Shown piece by piece: positions 1 through 14,700 of a stretch of DNA of 64,000 bases. The position numbers were made by a program, and so were the translations under genes. Within the stretch, counting starts at the first letter, position 1; each line of letters starts with the position of its first letter. Below the pieces are notes generated by a model, which was not told the DNA's origin, ran no database searches, and saw nothing but the letters and a program-made list of their open reading frames with translations. Origin of the DNA: Apostichopus californicus (taxonomy: Eukaryota > Echinodermata > Holothuroidea > Aspidochirotida > Stichopodidae); contig JAIPMN010000634.1 in NCBI GenBank assembly GCA_020650975.1, forward strand, positions 44,922 through 108,921, in the 5' to 3' direction.

Positions 1-346
1 ATTGGGAGACAACTCATTGCTATATGCTTCACAAAACAATGTATGGGTGGAAGATGGTGGAAAGGGGGAGATAGGTGTATTTCAATAATCTTATCTCTCC
101 AAAACTCTTTGAATACCACATTTGCTTGTTTTGTAATAAAGTTAGATCGATTTCTGCAATAGTTTATGTCCTTTTCCCCCCAATCCTATTTTTTTTCCAC
201 CTCCTAAAATTTATTGAGGGTTAAGCCCATCTGTAATTATGCTGTTATGTGTGAGTATTTGCTATACTATAACTCCAGAGTGGTTAAACTATTGCAATCA
301 TTTGTTTGTTTTTTTTCTTCTTTCTTTTTTTTGTGTCGAATGGTAG

Positions 347-3300
347 CTTTTGAGGCTCTCACCTAAGACAGAATGGAATGATCTGTTGGGCCACCAGGGT
401 CCAGTCCTCTGTTGTGACTTCTGCATCGGACCAGAGAAGACCACCCTCATGGTGACCGGTAGTAAGGACAAGAGCGTGAGAATCTGGGACACTTCTGAAG
501 TCAGCGGTCAAGTGGCCGTCAAGATACAGGTTTGGTTATTTGATGTTCCTTGAATTAAGACAAGTTTTAAAATCAAAAGATTTAATTCATTTCCTTTATG
601 TCTTAAATACTGTTCAGTACAGTTCTTACAGTTCTCTCCCTATACCTACCAATGTGAAAATTAGTAAGACAAAACCATGTCTTTCCTCCCTCTTCCTCCC
701 CCCCTCCCCTGGCCTACCTCTTGAAAGGCACAAAATGAAGTGAGCTTGAAAGGTTACTGCAGTGAGTAGCTCATATGGATTAATACGTGTGGATTCAGGG
801 GATGGATCCAGAATTTGATAAAGTAGGGCCCGCAGCCCTGGGGTTGTTGAAGCCAACACCCGTGTAGCAGGCTGTGGGGGTCACCCCTCAGATAAAAAGT
901 AACATTTTTAATATTAAATGGTACATTCTGAGCCATATTTAGACTATAAATGAAGTCTATAATTTTGGTCTAAAAATGCAAGGTAACTGTTTTTTTTAAA
1001 TTTTTTTTCTGAGACTATTCACCCCAGCCCTCACCCATATCCACACCTGGATCTGTGCCTGGGAATAACTTAATTCTTTATTTTTTTCTTTCTATTCTGT
1101 TTCACAGAGACACACAGGCCCAGTGACTTCTTGTATATTCTCAGGAGACGGAACTAAGGCTGTAAGTGCGAGCGGAGAAAATTTGTTTCTGTGGAATCTT
1201 CAAAGTAATCCGCCGTTAGTCTCCAAATCACTTACTCGTAAACACTCTTGCGGTAAGTCGCCTTGGAACTTTGTCTCTTTGTCTGTGTCTTTCTCTTGCA
1301 ACAGACACTTTTTTGTTAAAAATAATTTTTCTTTCATTCATTTCATTTTTAATTTTGATCAACGATTTTTCTTTTAAATAAATGAAGTTATCCACATCAT
1401 GCAAAAATCCTTTTTTAAATGCATGGACTTGTAACGGCTGAACAGTACCCTTTGGAAAGCCGGTTTTTTGTCTGCTCGGTTGTCCTTATTTGCATTTCCA
1501 GCTGTTTTCATTCTAAATACACAACGATCCTGATGTATTTAGCAAACAATCGAAGACCCTATCGATCCCACAACTGTAGCGATATCTTCCTTCACTACTT
1601 TGGTAACTGCAAACATATCAAGGTCCTTTTGAAGTCCAATGGTGCATTCCATTTAACATGCACAAAATGATCAGCGGGTCCAACATGTAACAGTACGGCC
1701 ATTTGTGTCACAATGTTGAAACCTTGTTGATCTGTTTTAGGAATAAAGGCTGTGTCTTTCTGAATATTTTAACAATTTTCATGTCCTTTGCAGAAGGGCT
1801 AAACTGATGAATCAAGTACCTAATTTCCATCATATGATTTTTAGAGTCTGTAGTACCTGTGAGATGATATAGTTTGCATAGATATGGGTACGGGCTTTGT
1901 CTGTGTGTCTGAAGACTTTAACGATGGTCATAATGAAAGTGTTTCAAAATGCATTTCCATCTTGATGAAGTAACACCATGGATGACACAGGTCTAGAGGT
2001 ATCCCTTCACATAATTTCACAGATGACCGAGTGAAACTGATTGACCCCGCGGTTACATTTTTTCCCTTTTAGAATTTTTAGTCATGCACAATTCTGTCAG
2101 AATGAGATCTTAAGCTTGATAACGTAAACATTAACCTGAACATTTTTAAAGCTGACAACTGAAACCTGACAATGTTATTAGGAAAACAATATTTTGAAAT
2201 GTTAGAGCAAACTCTGAAAGTAGCAGCAAAATATGCCCTTGTGCTGAAAGGGATTATAAAACCGGACCGGGCACAAAAGTGTCCCTGAGGCGCTCCAGAT
2301 CAATGTGATGCCCACCAGTGCCCTAGAGTCAACATAACCCCTAATTCCTATGTATGATCTAGCATCTCTTTGTGACATGATTGCAAGAGATTATTTAAAT
2401 GCATTCCTTTTTCTCTCTCTTGTATTAGTCAGCAAAGGAGTGGCTGCTGTTTCCGAGGATGGCCTCTTCATTGCTGGGATTTGTGGCCGGGGAGGCATGG
2501 ATATCTGGTGCGCCAATAAACTGATTGCAGAACACAGTCTCAACGCTACGGAATCTGAATCCATGTGAGCTATCTGAATTTTATTCCTCGCCACATTGTC
2601 AGAAATAAACAAACTTTCTTTTTGCCACTTGTATCAACATTTTGTTTGTTCTTTTTGCTGCAACCATGTTAGTTTAATTGTCTGTAGTACAGGAAATAAT
2701 AGTACCTGGTATAGTGTACTAGCAAGTGTACAGGCATATTTTGATCATTGCTTTGCGGGTAAAAATATTTTTTTTCAAATGAAATAAGTAATAATCATAC
2801 AAACATAAAATAAAAAAATGCTCTACTTGTGATCTTACTTGAAATGTAACAATAAAGTTCACTAGTGTGGGATGCATCATAGCAAACATTGCTTTGAAAG
2901 ATTTTAAAGTTGATTTACTTATTTTTGACTTTCGACTTTCGTAAAGTTGCAGTTTCCAAGAACCAGTTAGCTAGACAATTAATACAACTACTTACGGATC
3001 GTGATTGATCTCCAGCCACCCCTCCCTCTACCCCTCCCCCCTCCCCCTCTCCCTTTCAAAACAAAAGAAAGCAAATACAATTTGTGGCAAATGATTGCAC
3101 AATGACATTTCCCAAATTAAATCTAGAAAACATCTCCGTTTGATATCTCTACAATAATCTCAACAACAGAACATGGTCATGGATCAATCAGTTCTATCAA
3201 TTATAATGTATTGCTATTTCATTAATTTCATGTAATTGTTTGTATTTTGAAAACTTCAAGTTTCAGTATACCTGTATTGTACCTTTGATTTACAAGATTT

Positions 3301-5570
3301 TTAAGTTTGTGTATAACTAGTGAAGATTTGGAACTTACAGTAAAACACCAGCACTATTCACTGTAACAATGCATTTGTAATTAAGCTGTATAGCATTATG
3401 CTACAGCCAGTTGGGACAGTTTTCCTTATGTTAATACCACTCTATACTGTCCTCTCATATCATGCTTCAAAGCACTCGTACTGACAGTATGAACAGTTTC
3501 TAACCTTTATCTGATTCTAATGCTAATACCACCCAATATTGTCCCCTCATATCATGTTCAAAGCACTCATACTGACAGTATGAACAGTTTCTAACCTTTA
3601 TTCTGTTAGAAACATGAAATTGATACTGCTCGTACTGTCAGTACGAGTGCTTTGACGCAGGACGTGAAAGTACAGTACAGAAAACAAATGTCCTTCTGTC
3701 ACTTGGTGATATGCCATATTTTGATTGTGAATATTCATCTAATTGGTTTGTATAGTGTTTTACGTTATGTTGAGTGGCTCCTTAGTATTTATAATTTGTA
3801 GTCGCCAACTCGTGCAGTCTTGTCCAACTTTTTTTCTTTTTGGCATCATTTCTTACACAGAATTGTACCTTACGCCTGTCCCAACTACCTGTTTGTACGT
3901 TTCATCGATGGACTAATGGCATGCTTTACAAATTTCAACAATATGGGAGTAGTTTTCCTTTATGAGGTGGTCTCAAAGAATGCTCTCGACGACTGGAGAA
4001 ATCAGCCATCGGTCACCCCGGATTGGAAGGAATATGGCCAGAACGTCTACAGATTTGTCCTGAATGAAACTTATCAGGTAAAGCAATTCTCAGAGATCTA
4101 CAGATCTGACTGATTCACACACTTTCCTTCAGTCTCTTACCCATTCGCTCTACTCCTCCACCTCCCCTCACCCCTCTCCTCCCCCTCCCCCTCCCCTCCC
4201 AGTATGTGGTATGTGATGTCATCATTTCAAATGTTGTTCAATTGCTTTACTTTTCTATTCTACTCTTCTTGTTCATTTATCCTTGAAATGTGATATCTTT
4301 GGGAATGTTTGCTTACCTAGTCAATGGTCTCTGTATTTAGAATTTCATCTAAATGCAACCTTCTTGTTCAAATAATATTTTTCCAACGTGAATAAGTAAG
4401 TTAAGTATTATAAAGAAAAACAAAACAATTTTCAGCTGAATTGCCGTGATGATGACATCATTCACTTTGCTGTTGCCAGATGCTGTTAAATAAAATACCG
4501 CAAGCTGTTTCGCACAAAAAAAAATCTACAAGCATGTGGTTTTTCACCAAAAGATTCAGAAAATTGCCATAATTTCTTATTGAGCAATAAACTTCCATGC
4601 AGCTTTTGGAATATCTCTTTAAACAATTAAAGCCTGAAATGGTCCTGTGATGTCATATTTAGACTTGTTCAAGTCTTTGATAAAGTACATGAATGATCTG
4701 ACACTTTTTAAACCAAGAAATATCCCAAACAGAATAATGTTTTCTTCTTTGTGCCTGGTCAGCTTTCTTCTCTGCTTCAGGTTTGTCATACCCATCACTA
4801 GCTACACATGTTAACGAGGATGGCTAGGATTGTTGTAGTTTATGGCATGTCTGTTTACAGGATCTATTCTCACCCACCTTTCTTTTTCCTCTTTCTAGTT
4901 TCATGCGGCCTCGCTTTCTTCTGATGGGGTTCAGCTAGCTACTCTCTCCATCCAAGGAGGCGATGACCTGTTACATTCCACCTTCATAAGTGGCAAGAAG
5001 ACAGATTTCCTGAAAGGGCCTTTGGAACTCCGGCTGTGGGATGTCGCTTCCCAAGCCGTACAGCAAGTGATCCCCTTAGATGGCGATGCTACCTGTTACC
5101 ATGGCATCTCCTACCTGGGCGATCATCCCATGGTGGTTTTCCAGGAGAGGAAGAAACTGGATAGATCCAGGGCCAAGACGAGAGGTAGAGACACTGCCAA
5201 GTCACCGAACTCTTCCTCGTTGCAATCCAGTGTGAGCGTCTTTAATTGCAAGACCGGACAAGTCCTGTATTCTGGGACCGTGGCGGGGAGTTACACCGCG
5301 CTGCATGCCCCCGACAGCAGGTACATACACAGACAGTTTCCGATATCGATGCAAACTCAGCTTCTATTCTTAAGCCATCAGGAAGAAAGTGTTCTGAATC
5401 TCAGTAAAGTTGGACTGTCTCCTGTCAAGGGTAAATTTACCCACCGTCGGATAAAGGTGACGAGTCACGCCCTGTCCGGGGACTGTCAGGGCATAATGGT
5501 GGGGCTTGAAGATGGCCAGGTGCTCATTCTGAGAGTAGCACAAATTGACAATGTCCAATTCAAAAAGTAA
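347..5570 (+). CDS. WD40-repeat protein, C-terminal exons (partial, unnamed)
   Basis: Five exons join in one frame: 347-529, 1108-1252, 2429-2564, 3861-4077 and 4899-5570 (stop at 5568-5570). They give 450 residues after the acceptor at 345-346; the start codon lies left of the window or in exons I cannot see. All junctions are GT-AG. WD40 signs are clear: GHQGPV followed by VTGSKDKSVRIWD in the first exon, GPVTSCIFSGDGTKAVSASG with LFLWN in the second, and a later blade ending LELRLWD. A basic, serine-rich stretch (RSRAKTRGRDTAKSPNSSS) lies in the last exon, and the protein ends in a blade-like segment (IMVGLEDGQVLIL). WD40 propellers are protein-binding scaffolds. The blades are divergent and I do not recognise the family. 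A C-terminal propeller of a NACHT-WD40 type protein is one option, but no NACHT domain is visible here. Confidence 0.8.
3432..3655. repeat. 92-bp tandem duplication with an inverted third arm
   Basis: In the intron between the third and fourth visible exons of the WD40 gene, two copies of a unit of about 92 bp start at 3432 and 3524. Both carry AGCACTC(A/G)TACTGACAGTA followed by TGAACAGTTTCTAACC. At 3631-3655 the same core returns in reverse complement, and its part 3631-3645 is itself palindromic (CGTACTGTCAGTACG). A transcript could fold into a long hairpin. It may be a broken foldback element. Confidence 0.75.
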
Positions 5571-8500
5571 AATATCGATCACAACGAAATAACATTTTGA
5601 GCGGATGAAAGTGATTAACTTTTAGATGTTATTTTTTTAATTATTTATATTTAATGATTTCTATCTAAAAGCTCCTTCAACTAGGTGGTCGTTCGTCAGC
5701 TGGATCGGTCAATTTTATTAATAAGTCATTTCACTTAATGTCAAGAATTGTCAACTTTACCATTTTGATAAAGGATATTGTATTAATACTGATGATGAAA
5801 AGTGCTGATGATTATGAAAAGTGCTGATAAATGTGCTATCAAATTTAAATTTAAATCAAATTCTAAATATTAAACGAGTCACAATTCCATGTTCACAGGT
5901 AACACGTAGCAAACTTTTACCTAGATTTTGAGGACAACTGTATCACAGGTTTTCTGACTTTATGGCCAGAATAAATATCTTTGAACTGTTCCACATAGTA
6001 CTTACTAGTATCACCATTTTGTAGTGTCCACAAATTTTAATGGCAGATAAAAATTAGGTTTTGTATGTTAAATCATGTATATTGAAAGTTTTCACATGGT
6101 GCAAGATTATATTCTGTATATTTGTTATAAAGTTTTAAATATTGCATGAGTTTGTGTAGATTTCACCAGGAACAGACTTCCAGGGTACACTATGAGCTAT
6201 AAGAACAATTTACCTATTCTGTTGGCATTTGTATGGCCCTTTTTTTCCTTTTTTTGGGGGTTGCAAAGCAAGATCTGTCTACATCTGTCTACAATACCAA
6301 CAGATGTGGATAGCATACACGATTTCCAGTATTATACCAATAAGAGGCTAAACATTCCATTCGATATTTGTACTATATATAATTTAGATTATTTACTTCC
6401 ATTCACTGTGACTTTCAGGTGTTCTTCATCTTTTACTAAACTTTTATTTAAATTTAATTTTGTTTTGTTCTAGGCCTAATCTAAGTACTTGCTGATTCCA
6501 TCCATTTCAATTTTCTTAAAGGAAACAGGGTCCTGTGTGCTTTCTTAATATTAAGTAAAAAATAGACCAAAGATTATCTTTCGTTTCTATATGTTTTATA
6601 TATTTATGAGAGAAATATTTAATATGAACATATCAGCATAAGTGTGCTTCTCCGTAACATTTTGTACAGTTGGTTGGTTACATCTATTTATAAAATTTGA
6701 TATGAAAATATTTTAATTGTCATCTTTCTCGCTTATTATGAAGTTCAGCTACCATATGCAGCGGAAAATTTGTTATTTAAGTTGAAAGGGGTTGGATGTT
6801 TTAAGATTCTTGTGGGGATACCTTTTAACAGTAATAATGACATTTCATGTTAAAAATGTATTTTGCTATATTATATTTCATACCATCCATTATTAACAGA
6901 CTGTCATACAGATGGTAAAAGCTATTATATTAAACTGGAGAATGTAATGAATATGACGGAATCATAACTTTGTAACCGTAACTGCTGCTGTTAAGTTTAC
7001 TCAATACTAAATTTGAAAAAATACGTGGAAAAAGAAAAATGAGAAATTTCAATAAAATCTGAAAAACAAAACCAATTTTTTTTTGTTCCTCTAAGTGGCA
7101 TATGCAACGGCGCAATGCAGAAGCCACTTATTAACATTAGTCACGACCTATGTGCATAAATTAGACATGTTAGGTTGTGTTAAACTTTAAACATAACAAT
7201 AACTTCCCACAAATGGAAGCACTTTAGTAGACTGAGTCCCACTTACTAGAGATATCCTGGAAATGGTGCAAAGTTAATTGTGCCCCTTGTACATGTTGGA
7301 TGAAAGAAGGTAAAATAGTTTTTTTTTTTTTCAAGTGACATACACATCAGTAACATCATGAAGCCCAACAAAGTTTTTTGTTTTCTCATTCCTATTTTTT
7401 CCCCCTGTTTGTCCCTGCAATTTTAATTCCATATCTTAGTAGCCTCATCTTGTTTATGTTAAAGGCATGCTGCAACATTAGTAAGGGTACATCCAGGATT
7501 TATAAAAGAGGGGTTCATGATCCACGGGTTGCAGGAGCAGACTCTCATGTTGGGGGAGGCGGGGGTGGTCTAGGGGTCTTCACCGAGAAAAATAATATTT
7601 GCTCTGGGATGTAGATTCAACGGTTAGACCATGAGCCCTGTATATTACACAGAATTGATCACTTAAAAATGAACGAAAAAATGTTCCAGTTGACTTTCTG
7701 TCCATTGACTCTCTTCTCTCAAATAAATTTTGAATCAAAATTGAAAGTAGGTAAAGCTTAATCGATGGTCAAATATTTTGAATCACTCATAGAAATAAGA
7801 ATAAGTTCTGATCTGATTCGATTGTCTATCGGAATCTCAGCAAAGTCTCCTTGCCATAAAACTGAGCTTGCCCGCCCTATAGACTGAGGATAAATACTAC
7901 TATGATGGGATATAGTTTACCAACTGGTGATTGGTACAAATAACGTACAACCATGTCAACATAAAATTATTAGTTAGCACATAGTTCCAAGAGCCAATCT
8001 CAAGTGAAACCAAGAAATTTCCAGTTGTCTCCGTCAGTCTACATGCAGGCTCCTATGGATCTAACAACTGAGACGTAAGATTTGTTGTCAGGAGAGGTGA
8101 AATGTAGTTGTACACAAAATAAAACTAATTTACTTAACAATTTACACCTATAATCTTTAAACAAAGATAGATCTTGGAAATAAAATCGGTTGTAGCTTGA
8201 AAGCCTCCAGGCTCTGGTTTATGTCTAGGTATATAGATCTACTTCTAGATCTTTATTACTCTCTCTTTGGTTTTTAGTTCGGAATCTGTTCTTAAATTCC
8301 TTTTCTTTCACCTGTGTTCCTCCAGTTCGATACTTTCTATTTATTAATTAACTAACTCCATAGGGGACAGATGGGGAGGGGGGCAAGTCACCCCATGGAA
8401 ATATTCTGAGGGAAATGGGACAAAAATGATAATTGGCAAAGGAAAATTTATAGCTATATGATACAGTATACGATACTTGGATAAGTTATTTGTTTTTATA

Positions 8501-8790
8501 CCATATAACAAATAGTTATGGAAAAAGTTTACTTGTGAACCTCTTCCCCGTCCAATCCCCTTCCCACGTCCCCTCCCACGTCCCCTCCCTCACATCATGT
8601 TCTGGCCCGACATTGGTTAGATCTTTTAATTTGTCTGGCAAAGAAACCTCAGCCGGTTTTCACAGAAAGTAGAGACAAGCGAATCTTCCTATGAAAGTTT
8701 GAGCTGTATACACTCTAACTTCAACATGTGTGACACTGATTTCGCAATGTTGTCACTGTGTGGCGCACATGCTTAACGAATTACTGAACG
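5571..8790. other. 3' UTR and spacer between the WD40 gene and WDR55
   Basis: This AT-rich stretch follows the WD40 stop codon and runs up to the WDR55 start. An AATAAA at 5970-5975 could be a poly(A) signal for the upstream gene, though a longer UTR is possible. At about 7484-7610 there is a short sequence resembling 774-905 (both with a CCAG(G/A)ATTT...TAAA start and a G-rich end), perhaps a dispersed repeat. No conserved coding region was found. The WDR55 promoter should lie just left of 8790, but I see no clear TATA box. Confidence 0.5.
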
Positions 8791-11700
8791 ATGGCTTCTA
8801 TAAACAGCAAGGAAAACGATAGTGAGGCGGCAGAGGCACTTCAGGATTCGTCTATTGAGCTTTCTGAAGAAAAGGAAGAAGAGCATGTCGTAAGTTGATA
8901 AACTCGAGACAGTGTCTGGTTGTCAGTCCGAATACCTTTACTAATAATACTAGACCTAACTTTGAGTCCTATAGTATACTTGTACAGCGTAGGATGGGTT
9001 TAACGAAAGACGAGAGACAGGCAATGACGAATGAATCGTCGGACATTGTGAATTGAACCTGCGGTGTTCCCCTCAAAAATCTTACGGTTTCGTACACCCA
9101 ATCTCAAAAATTGAACGGAAATGCATGAAATGAAATTACATACACAATATTATATAGGCCTATCCACAGCAAGTTTCTTTGACATTTACTATGCAAGAGG
9201 ATAAAAATCTGAGAAAATTTAGTAGCAAATCATGTGCACCTTACGTTTTGTGTTGTGTATAGATGTACATATAAGGAAAATGGATGAATTATGCCCAGTG
9301 CCATATTTCCCCCCAAATCCCAACCTGATTCTTGATGCCACTGGAGGTGTCCAGTGACATTTTGATGACATACCACTACCAGTTGTCATCCTACCAAAAC
9401 AGCAGATAAGAATTTAGTTTTGGTTAAATCATCTGGAATGTTGTTGTTGATGGTATTTATGGCATTTCATCATCATTCGTTCTCTGCAAAACTATCATAA
9501 TTTATTTAAAATGTTTTAGTTCATTGAGTAACATTAAAACATTGTTGATTTTATTGAAAAGAGATGATTCTTTAGTCCAAAGTTAAATAATGCAACAATG
9601 TTTATTTAGTAATTTCACATTGAAGATAGCAAATTATGATTAGTCAGTCTTTGTTTGTAATTTAACCAACTTGTTAATTGCTTGGTTGTCACATAGACCT
9701 TGCTCATGACATTAATAAACATATGAAAACTTGTTGACTACTAATTAAACTAAACCAGACATGATCAAGACTGCTAATATCATTTATAAAAAAATAAAGA
9801 AAGGTGGTTGCTTAATGCTTGAAAGATTAAAGTATCAAACCAACTTTTTCAAAATGATCATATCTAAAGAGTGAACGATAAAAATGAAATATCAGTGATT
9901 CAGTAATGATGCTTTTACATCTCATCTTCTTTGTTTCAACAGAATCGTTTACCAAAGTTGGTAGAGTTGGACGTGCCAGCGATGGGTTTAGATTTCCACC
10001 CAGCGGAGCCGTTATTAGCCGCAAGTTTCATTGATGGAACAGTCAAATTGTAAGTAGAAATATTTAGAAAGAAAACATATCAAATGTTGTAAATGCATAT
10101 TTGTCTTAATTTTTAATTATTCATTCCTGAGTGTTTTGTGTTCAGCAAAAAAGGAAGCATTATATTTTGTTGTTTTTCTATTCTTTCACATTGAAGGTAT
10201 TCATGTAAAGCCCAAGAAGAACCTGAAGAAGTGTGGTCAACTGAAGGCTTCAAGAAATCCTCTCGATCTGTTAGGTTTACAGAGGACGGTGAAAGTAAGA
10301 GAAAACATTTTTCTTCTTTTTTTAAACGTATTGCTACAAGCTTCATCATAAATATTTTATAAAGTAACTTTTGATTGACATGTTTTGATTTATGTTTAAC
10401 ATAGTTTTATTGTTGCTTGTTCTTATGTCTTTGATTAATTAATCTGTTCCTTTTTCATATTTATGCTTCATAAAGTTTAAATGTGTTTCCTGTAGTGGGA
10501 TTTATAAAGTATTAATTATTTACTTACTTCGTTCAATGTAATAATGCTGGAAGATTGTGATACCAAAGAATAAGGGAGTGAGCAAGGACAAATTTCTGAA
10601 ATGTTATGTTCCGTGAGTGGTCTTGTAGAACCATAGCTAGCTACCCGTCCACCATTACTGGTGAAGGTAGTGAAATGACAAAAGTTGATGAGACTAGAAG
10701 AAGACACCAGCTTTGGTGTTTTATTAATAACTTCCTGTCACAAGCGAAAGTTTCCCTTCATTTTTTAATTACACAACTTTGTTTGTTCTTTACATCTGTC
10801 TCCTTTAATTCATTTTCTTGCAATGGAGATGTCTCCCTGTCATGAAAAAAAAATTTAGCTTTTAAAATTTGATACTAGTTATACCAAATTTTGAATAAAG
10901 ACAGCTGATAAGACATTATATGATGTATATTTATATTTTTATGTTTTTATTGTGGTTTATAACCCTGTCTTATATCATTTTTTACTTTTATTGCTGTTGT
11001 TATAACTTTTAGGTTTTCTTAAGTTTGGTAATTTTATATTCCAGGTATTGGTTCTTTTGTACAGTGCTCTTGAGCATGTTTTATTTCATGATAACAGCAC
11101 TTTAATATATGGTATTTATTTTATGTTTATGTCGTTTCCTTCATCAAGGCTTGGTCTGCATATCCAAGGATAAATCGTGGAAGATCTTCAACGCTGAGAC
11201 GGGAAAAGTTGAGAGGGAATTTGTGAAGGCACATGATGCGGCAATTTCAACAGTGGCTGTGGCAGGGGACAAACATGTAGTGACCGGTGATGATGACGGG
11301 AGGTTAAAGGTGAGAGATGGTTAAAGTTTGGATGAAACGTTTAACTCTTCCATCCATCGATAATTAAATTACTTTGGAAGACATAGAAAGTTTAGTGCAA
11401 AATCTAATATGGTCTGGTAGCTGGTTCCACAGATAAGGAAACAAGTAGGCAAAACTTTTTTACCCCTATGTTTTTTTAAACATGGCTTGGGAAGAGAAAG
11501 GTAGGCCTTGGCAGAGGAACAAAGGCAATGGACAGGAGCACAGGGAGATATAAGTCTTCCTCTTCACAACGTGCCGCAGAGTTTTGAATTTTCTGAAGTT
11601 TCTTTATGGATGAAACCGACAGGCCAAAAAGTAAAGAATTGAGAAGGTCAAGCCTGGTCACAAAAGCATTAACCAATAATTTGCAAGTTTCATCACCAAG

Positions 11701-14700
11701 ATATTTTCATATTAGGCCAATATGTTTCTCAATTTCCAGTTGGCGGAAAGACAAAGATATTCAACATGTGTTTCTCCATTGTCAGATTTTGGTCAAAAAC
11801 AGCACCTAACTTTCTGACGTTATTTGATGCGTAAATTAGTTCATCTCCAACAGCAAGAGGAGTAAAAAATAGATCCATAATGCCCTTTGAAAAGTGTTCC
11901 ACTCTTTATATTCAGTTAACGTACCTCCAGTACACTTCCCTATAAATTTTTGATAATCCATAATTGTCTGTACATTTCTAGCAGATATTGTTTAAAATTA
12001 TTGTGCTAAAAGTTGTTTCTTTCTTTTGTTTTCTTTACTAATATCTCTTTATTTATATATCCCCCCCCCCCCCGCACCCCTTGTTAGGATAGTAAGGAAG
12101 GAATATTTATTTATATTATGTTGTCTACTTTCTTTAAAAAGAATATTAATATAATATGAATGCTTTGCATACAAAAGAAGACAAGACTCAGTTTAGTATG
12201 TTCTCTCTTCTGTATAGAAAAGAAAAAGAGAATAAATGACAGGAAATGTTTTTTTTTTCGTTGCTTTTTCATCAGTTATGGGATCTGAGGTTTGAGAAAG
12301 CTGTATTTGAAGCCAAACAAAATGAAGATTACTTGAGTGACATTGCAGTGGATGAAACCAACAGGATTGTTTTTGCTACAAGGTTAGAAAAGTTTAGACC
12401 ATCCAAAGGTTGGTTTTTGTTCAAGGGTGCATACATCCAGGGGCAGTTTGACGTATGACTTTGATCTGAAAACACATAGTTACCTCAAAACTCTCCATCA
12501 AACTGGATCATCTGGGGTATGAGGGGTATGCAGTTACTCGTGAATATTATGCAATGTTGTCAGAAATTTATATTATAACTTCCAACCTGACGCAGAGTTC
12601 ATCATTAAGCAAATTTAGCAAAACAACTTTTGCATCGTGAAGTCTTCGCCCTTTGCAGATAATAAAGTCATGTGGTTGAATGGTCTGACATGTTGTCACG
12701 ACGATGTCTTTCGGAAGTCTACTGTTTCTTTCTATAAATCATCCTTGTTTATTTGTCTTTGATCATTTGATGCTATAAGAGAACTATTCAAGAAGATATT
12801 GAATTCAAGAAAGAATCCACCTTTATTGGAAAGTTATTTGTATGTTGATGAATATATTTATCATTCTGACACATTTGATACATACATTTTCATGTCCATT
12901 TTGATTACTTATAGTGGAGACGGTACCATGTCAACATTTAACATCAAAAGAAGACGCTTCGATCTGCAATCTGAAAATTTACATTCTGAACTGATGTGTG
13001 TAGAAATAGTGAGGGTAAGCATTTATAGGGTAGGGGTTGGAGTGGGGTGGGGTTGTAAGACAAAAAGCATGAGCAGTGACCACCTCTGTATTCTTGTAAC
13101 AAAGTTTGATTTGCTTAAAATCTCATTCTAAATGACATGTTGATGACAGTTTGAGTGCAATATAGATTTTTGGAAGTGACATTATGATTGCACAACATTT
13201 GTAAAGGGTCTTAAAGTAATGATGGTGAAAGCATCTTCCTTGCCATAATTCCATCAAAGTGCAGCTCTTTGTCCCAACTTGGTTGCTAGGCAATCTTATT
13301 TGAATAAATATCGTTTTTAAAACTTTCTGCTGATGAATTGCCGATATCTTTTCTTTCTTTTTTCTTTTGAACAAAAATGCTTTCTGCTTTTGAACTGCTT
13401 TCCCAAAAATTTACTTTCCTTCTCCAAAGTCTTCCTTGCTAATTTCTTATCTGTATGTTGCATTACAGAGAGGAAGGAAGGTTGTTTGTGGGGGCAGTGA
13501 CGGCAGCCTGAATTTTTACAACTGGGAGGAGTTTGGTGACATCAGCGACCGATTCCCAGGCCATCCAGAATCGGTAGATTTCAGCTGTAAAATACTTGAT
13601 GATTTAATATGCACTGGTTCTGGTGACGGCATGATAAGGTATGTATTATCACAGCATGGAGAAAGAAAGGAAAATTGTGAAGAGACTCTTATAGTCTTGT
13701 GTAATCAGGAAAATAAAATGTCTACAATTGTTTAAAAGAAAAGGGTATTATTTACTGTAACATGAAGAACTATACATATAGGCCTCGTATGTATATAGAA
13801 AGGCATGCATTTAGTGGATCCAGGTGTTGTAATGGGCTTGAAAACCCCTCCCCCTCCTCTGACTCCCTCCCCCACTCCTTTTCAACCTCACACAAAATTG
13901 TTATCAGTACAACCTTGTGTTTAGACTTAATTAAGTCTAAATAATAAAATAATAAGTCTAAATACACCACAGAATTCCCAATTTGACAAATTATCCTTTT
14001 TTTTTATCTGGGGCAGGACCCCACGGATTCCCTACTTGGGAGTCTGCTGCAATTATGCCAGGGCTGTACCTACTGCTATACCTACAGGGCTGTACCTACA
14101 GGGCTGTACCTACAGGGCTGTACCTACAGGGCTGCCTACATGTACCTAAAGGGCTGCCCACAGGTACCTACAGGGCTGCCTACAGGTACCTACAGGCCTG
14201 CCTACATGTACCTACAGGGCTGCCCACAGGTACCTACAGGGCTGCCTACAGGTACCTACAGGGCTGCCCACAGGTAGGTACAGGGCTGCCCACAGGTACC
14301 TACAGGGCTGCCAGGGCTGTACCTACTCCTTTATAAAACCTCTTGATCTGTTCCTGGCACAACCAAGGTTTAAACAAGACTTCAAGCAGTGGGTGTTTTT
14401 CTTGAAGATTGAATTCTGTTTCAACTCGCCTATAAATAAATAAAACATTCTCTGATTCTCATATTAATTATTGACGTTATTCATTTCTCGATATCTCAGA
14501 GCAGTCAATGTGTATCCTCACCGGTTCATGGGGATCATTGGTGACCATGGCAACCTACCGGTGAACAATTTGACGGTCAACGGCGAGGCGACCATCCTAG
14601 CGAGCTGCGGACATGACCAAAGGATCAAATTCTGGGACGTGGAACATTTTCATCACATAGGCAAACTGGAGAAGAAAGCTAAAGTTTCCGATAAAAATAA

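Noticed and set aside
13983-14336. Open frame of 117 residues with tyrosine/glycine repeats
   Set aside because: It spans the 14/22-bp minisatellite in WDR55 intron 7.
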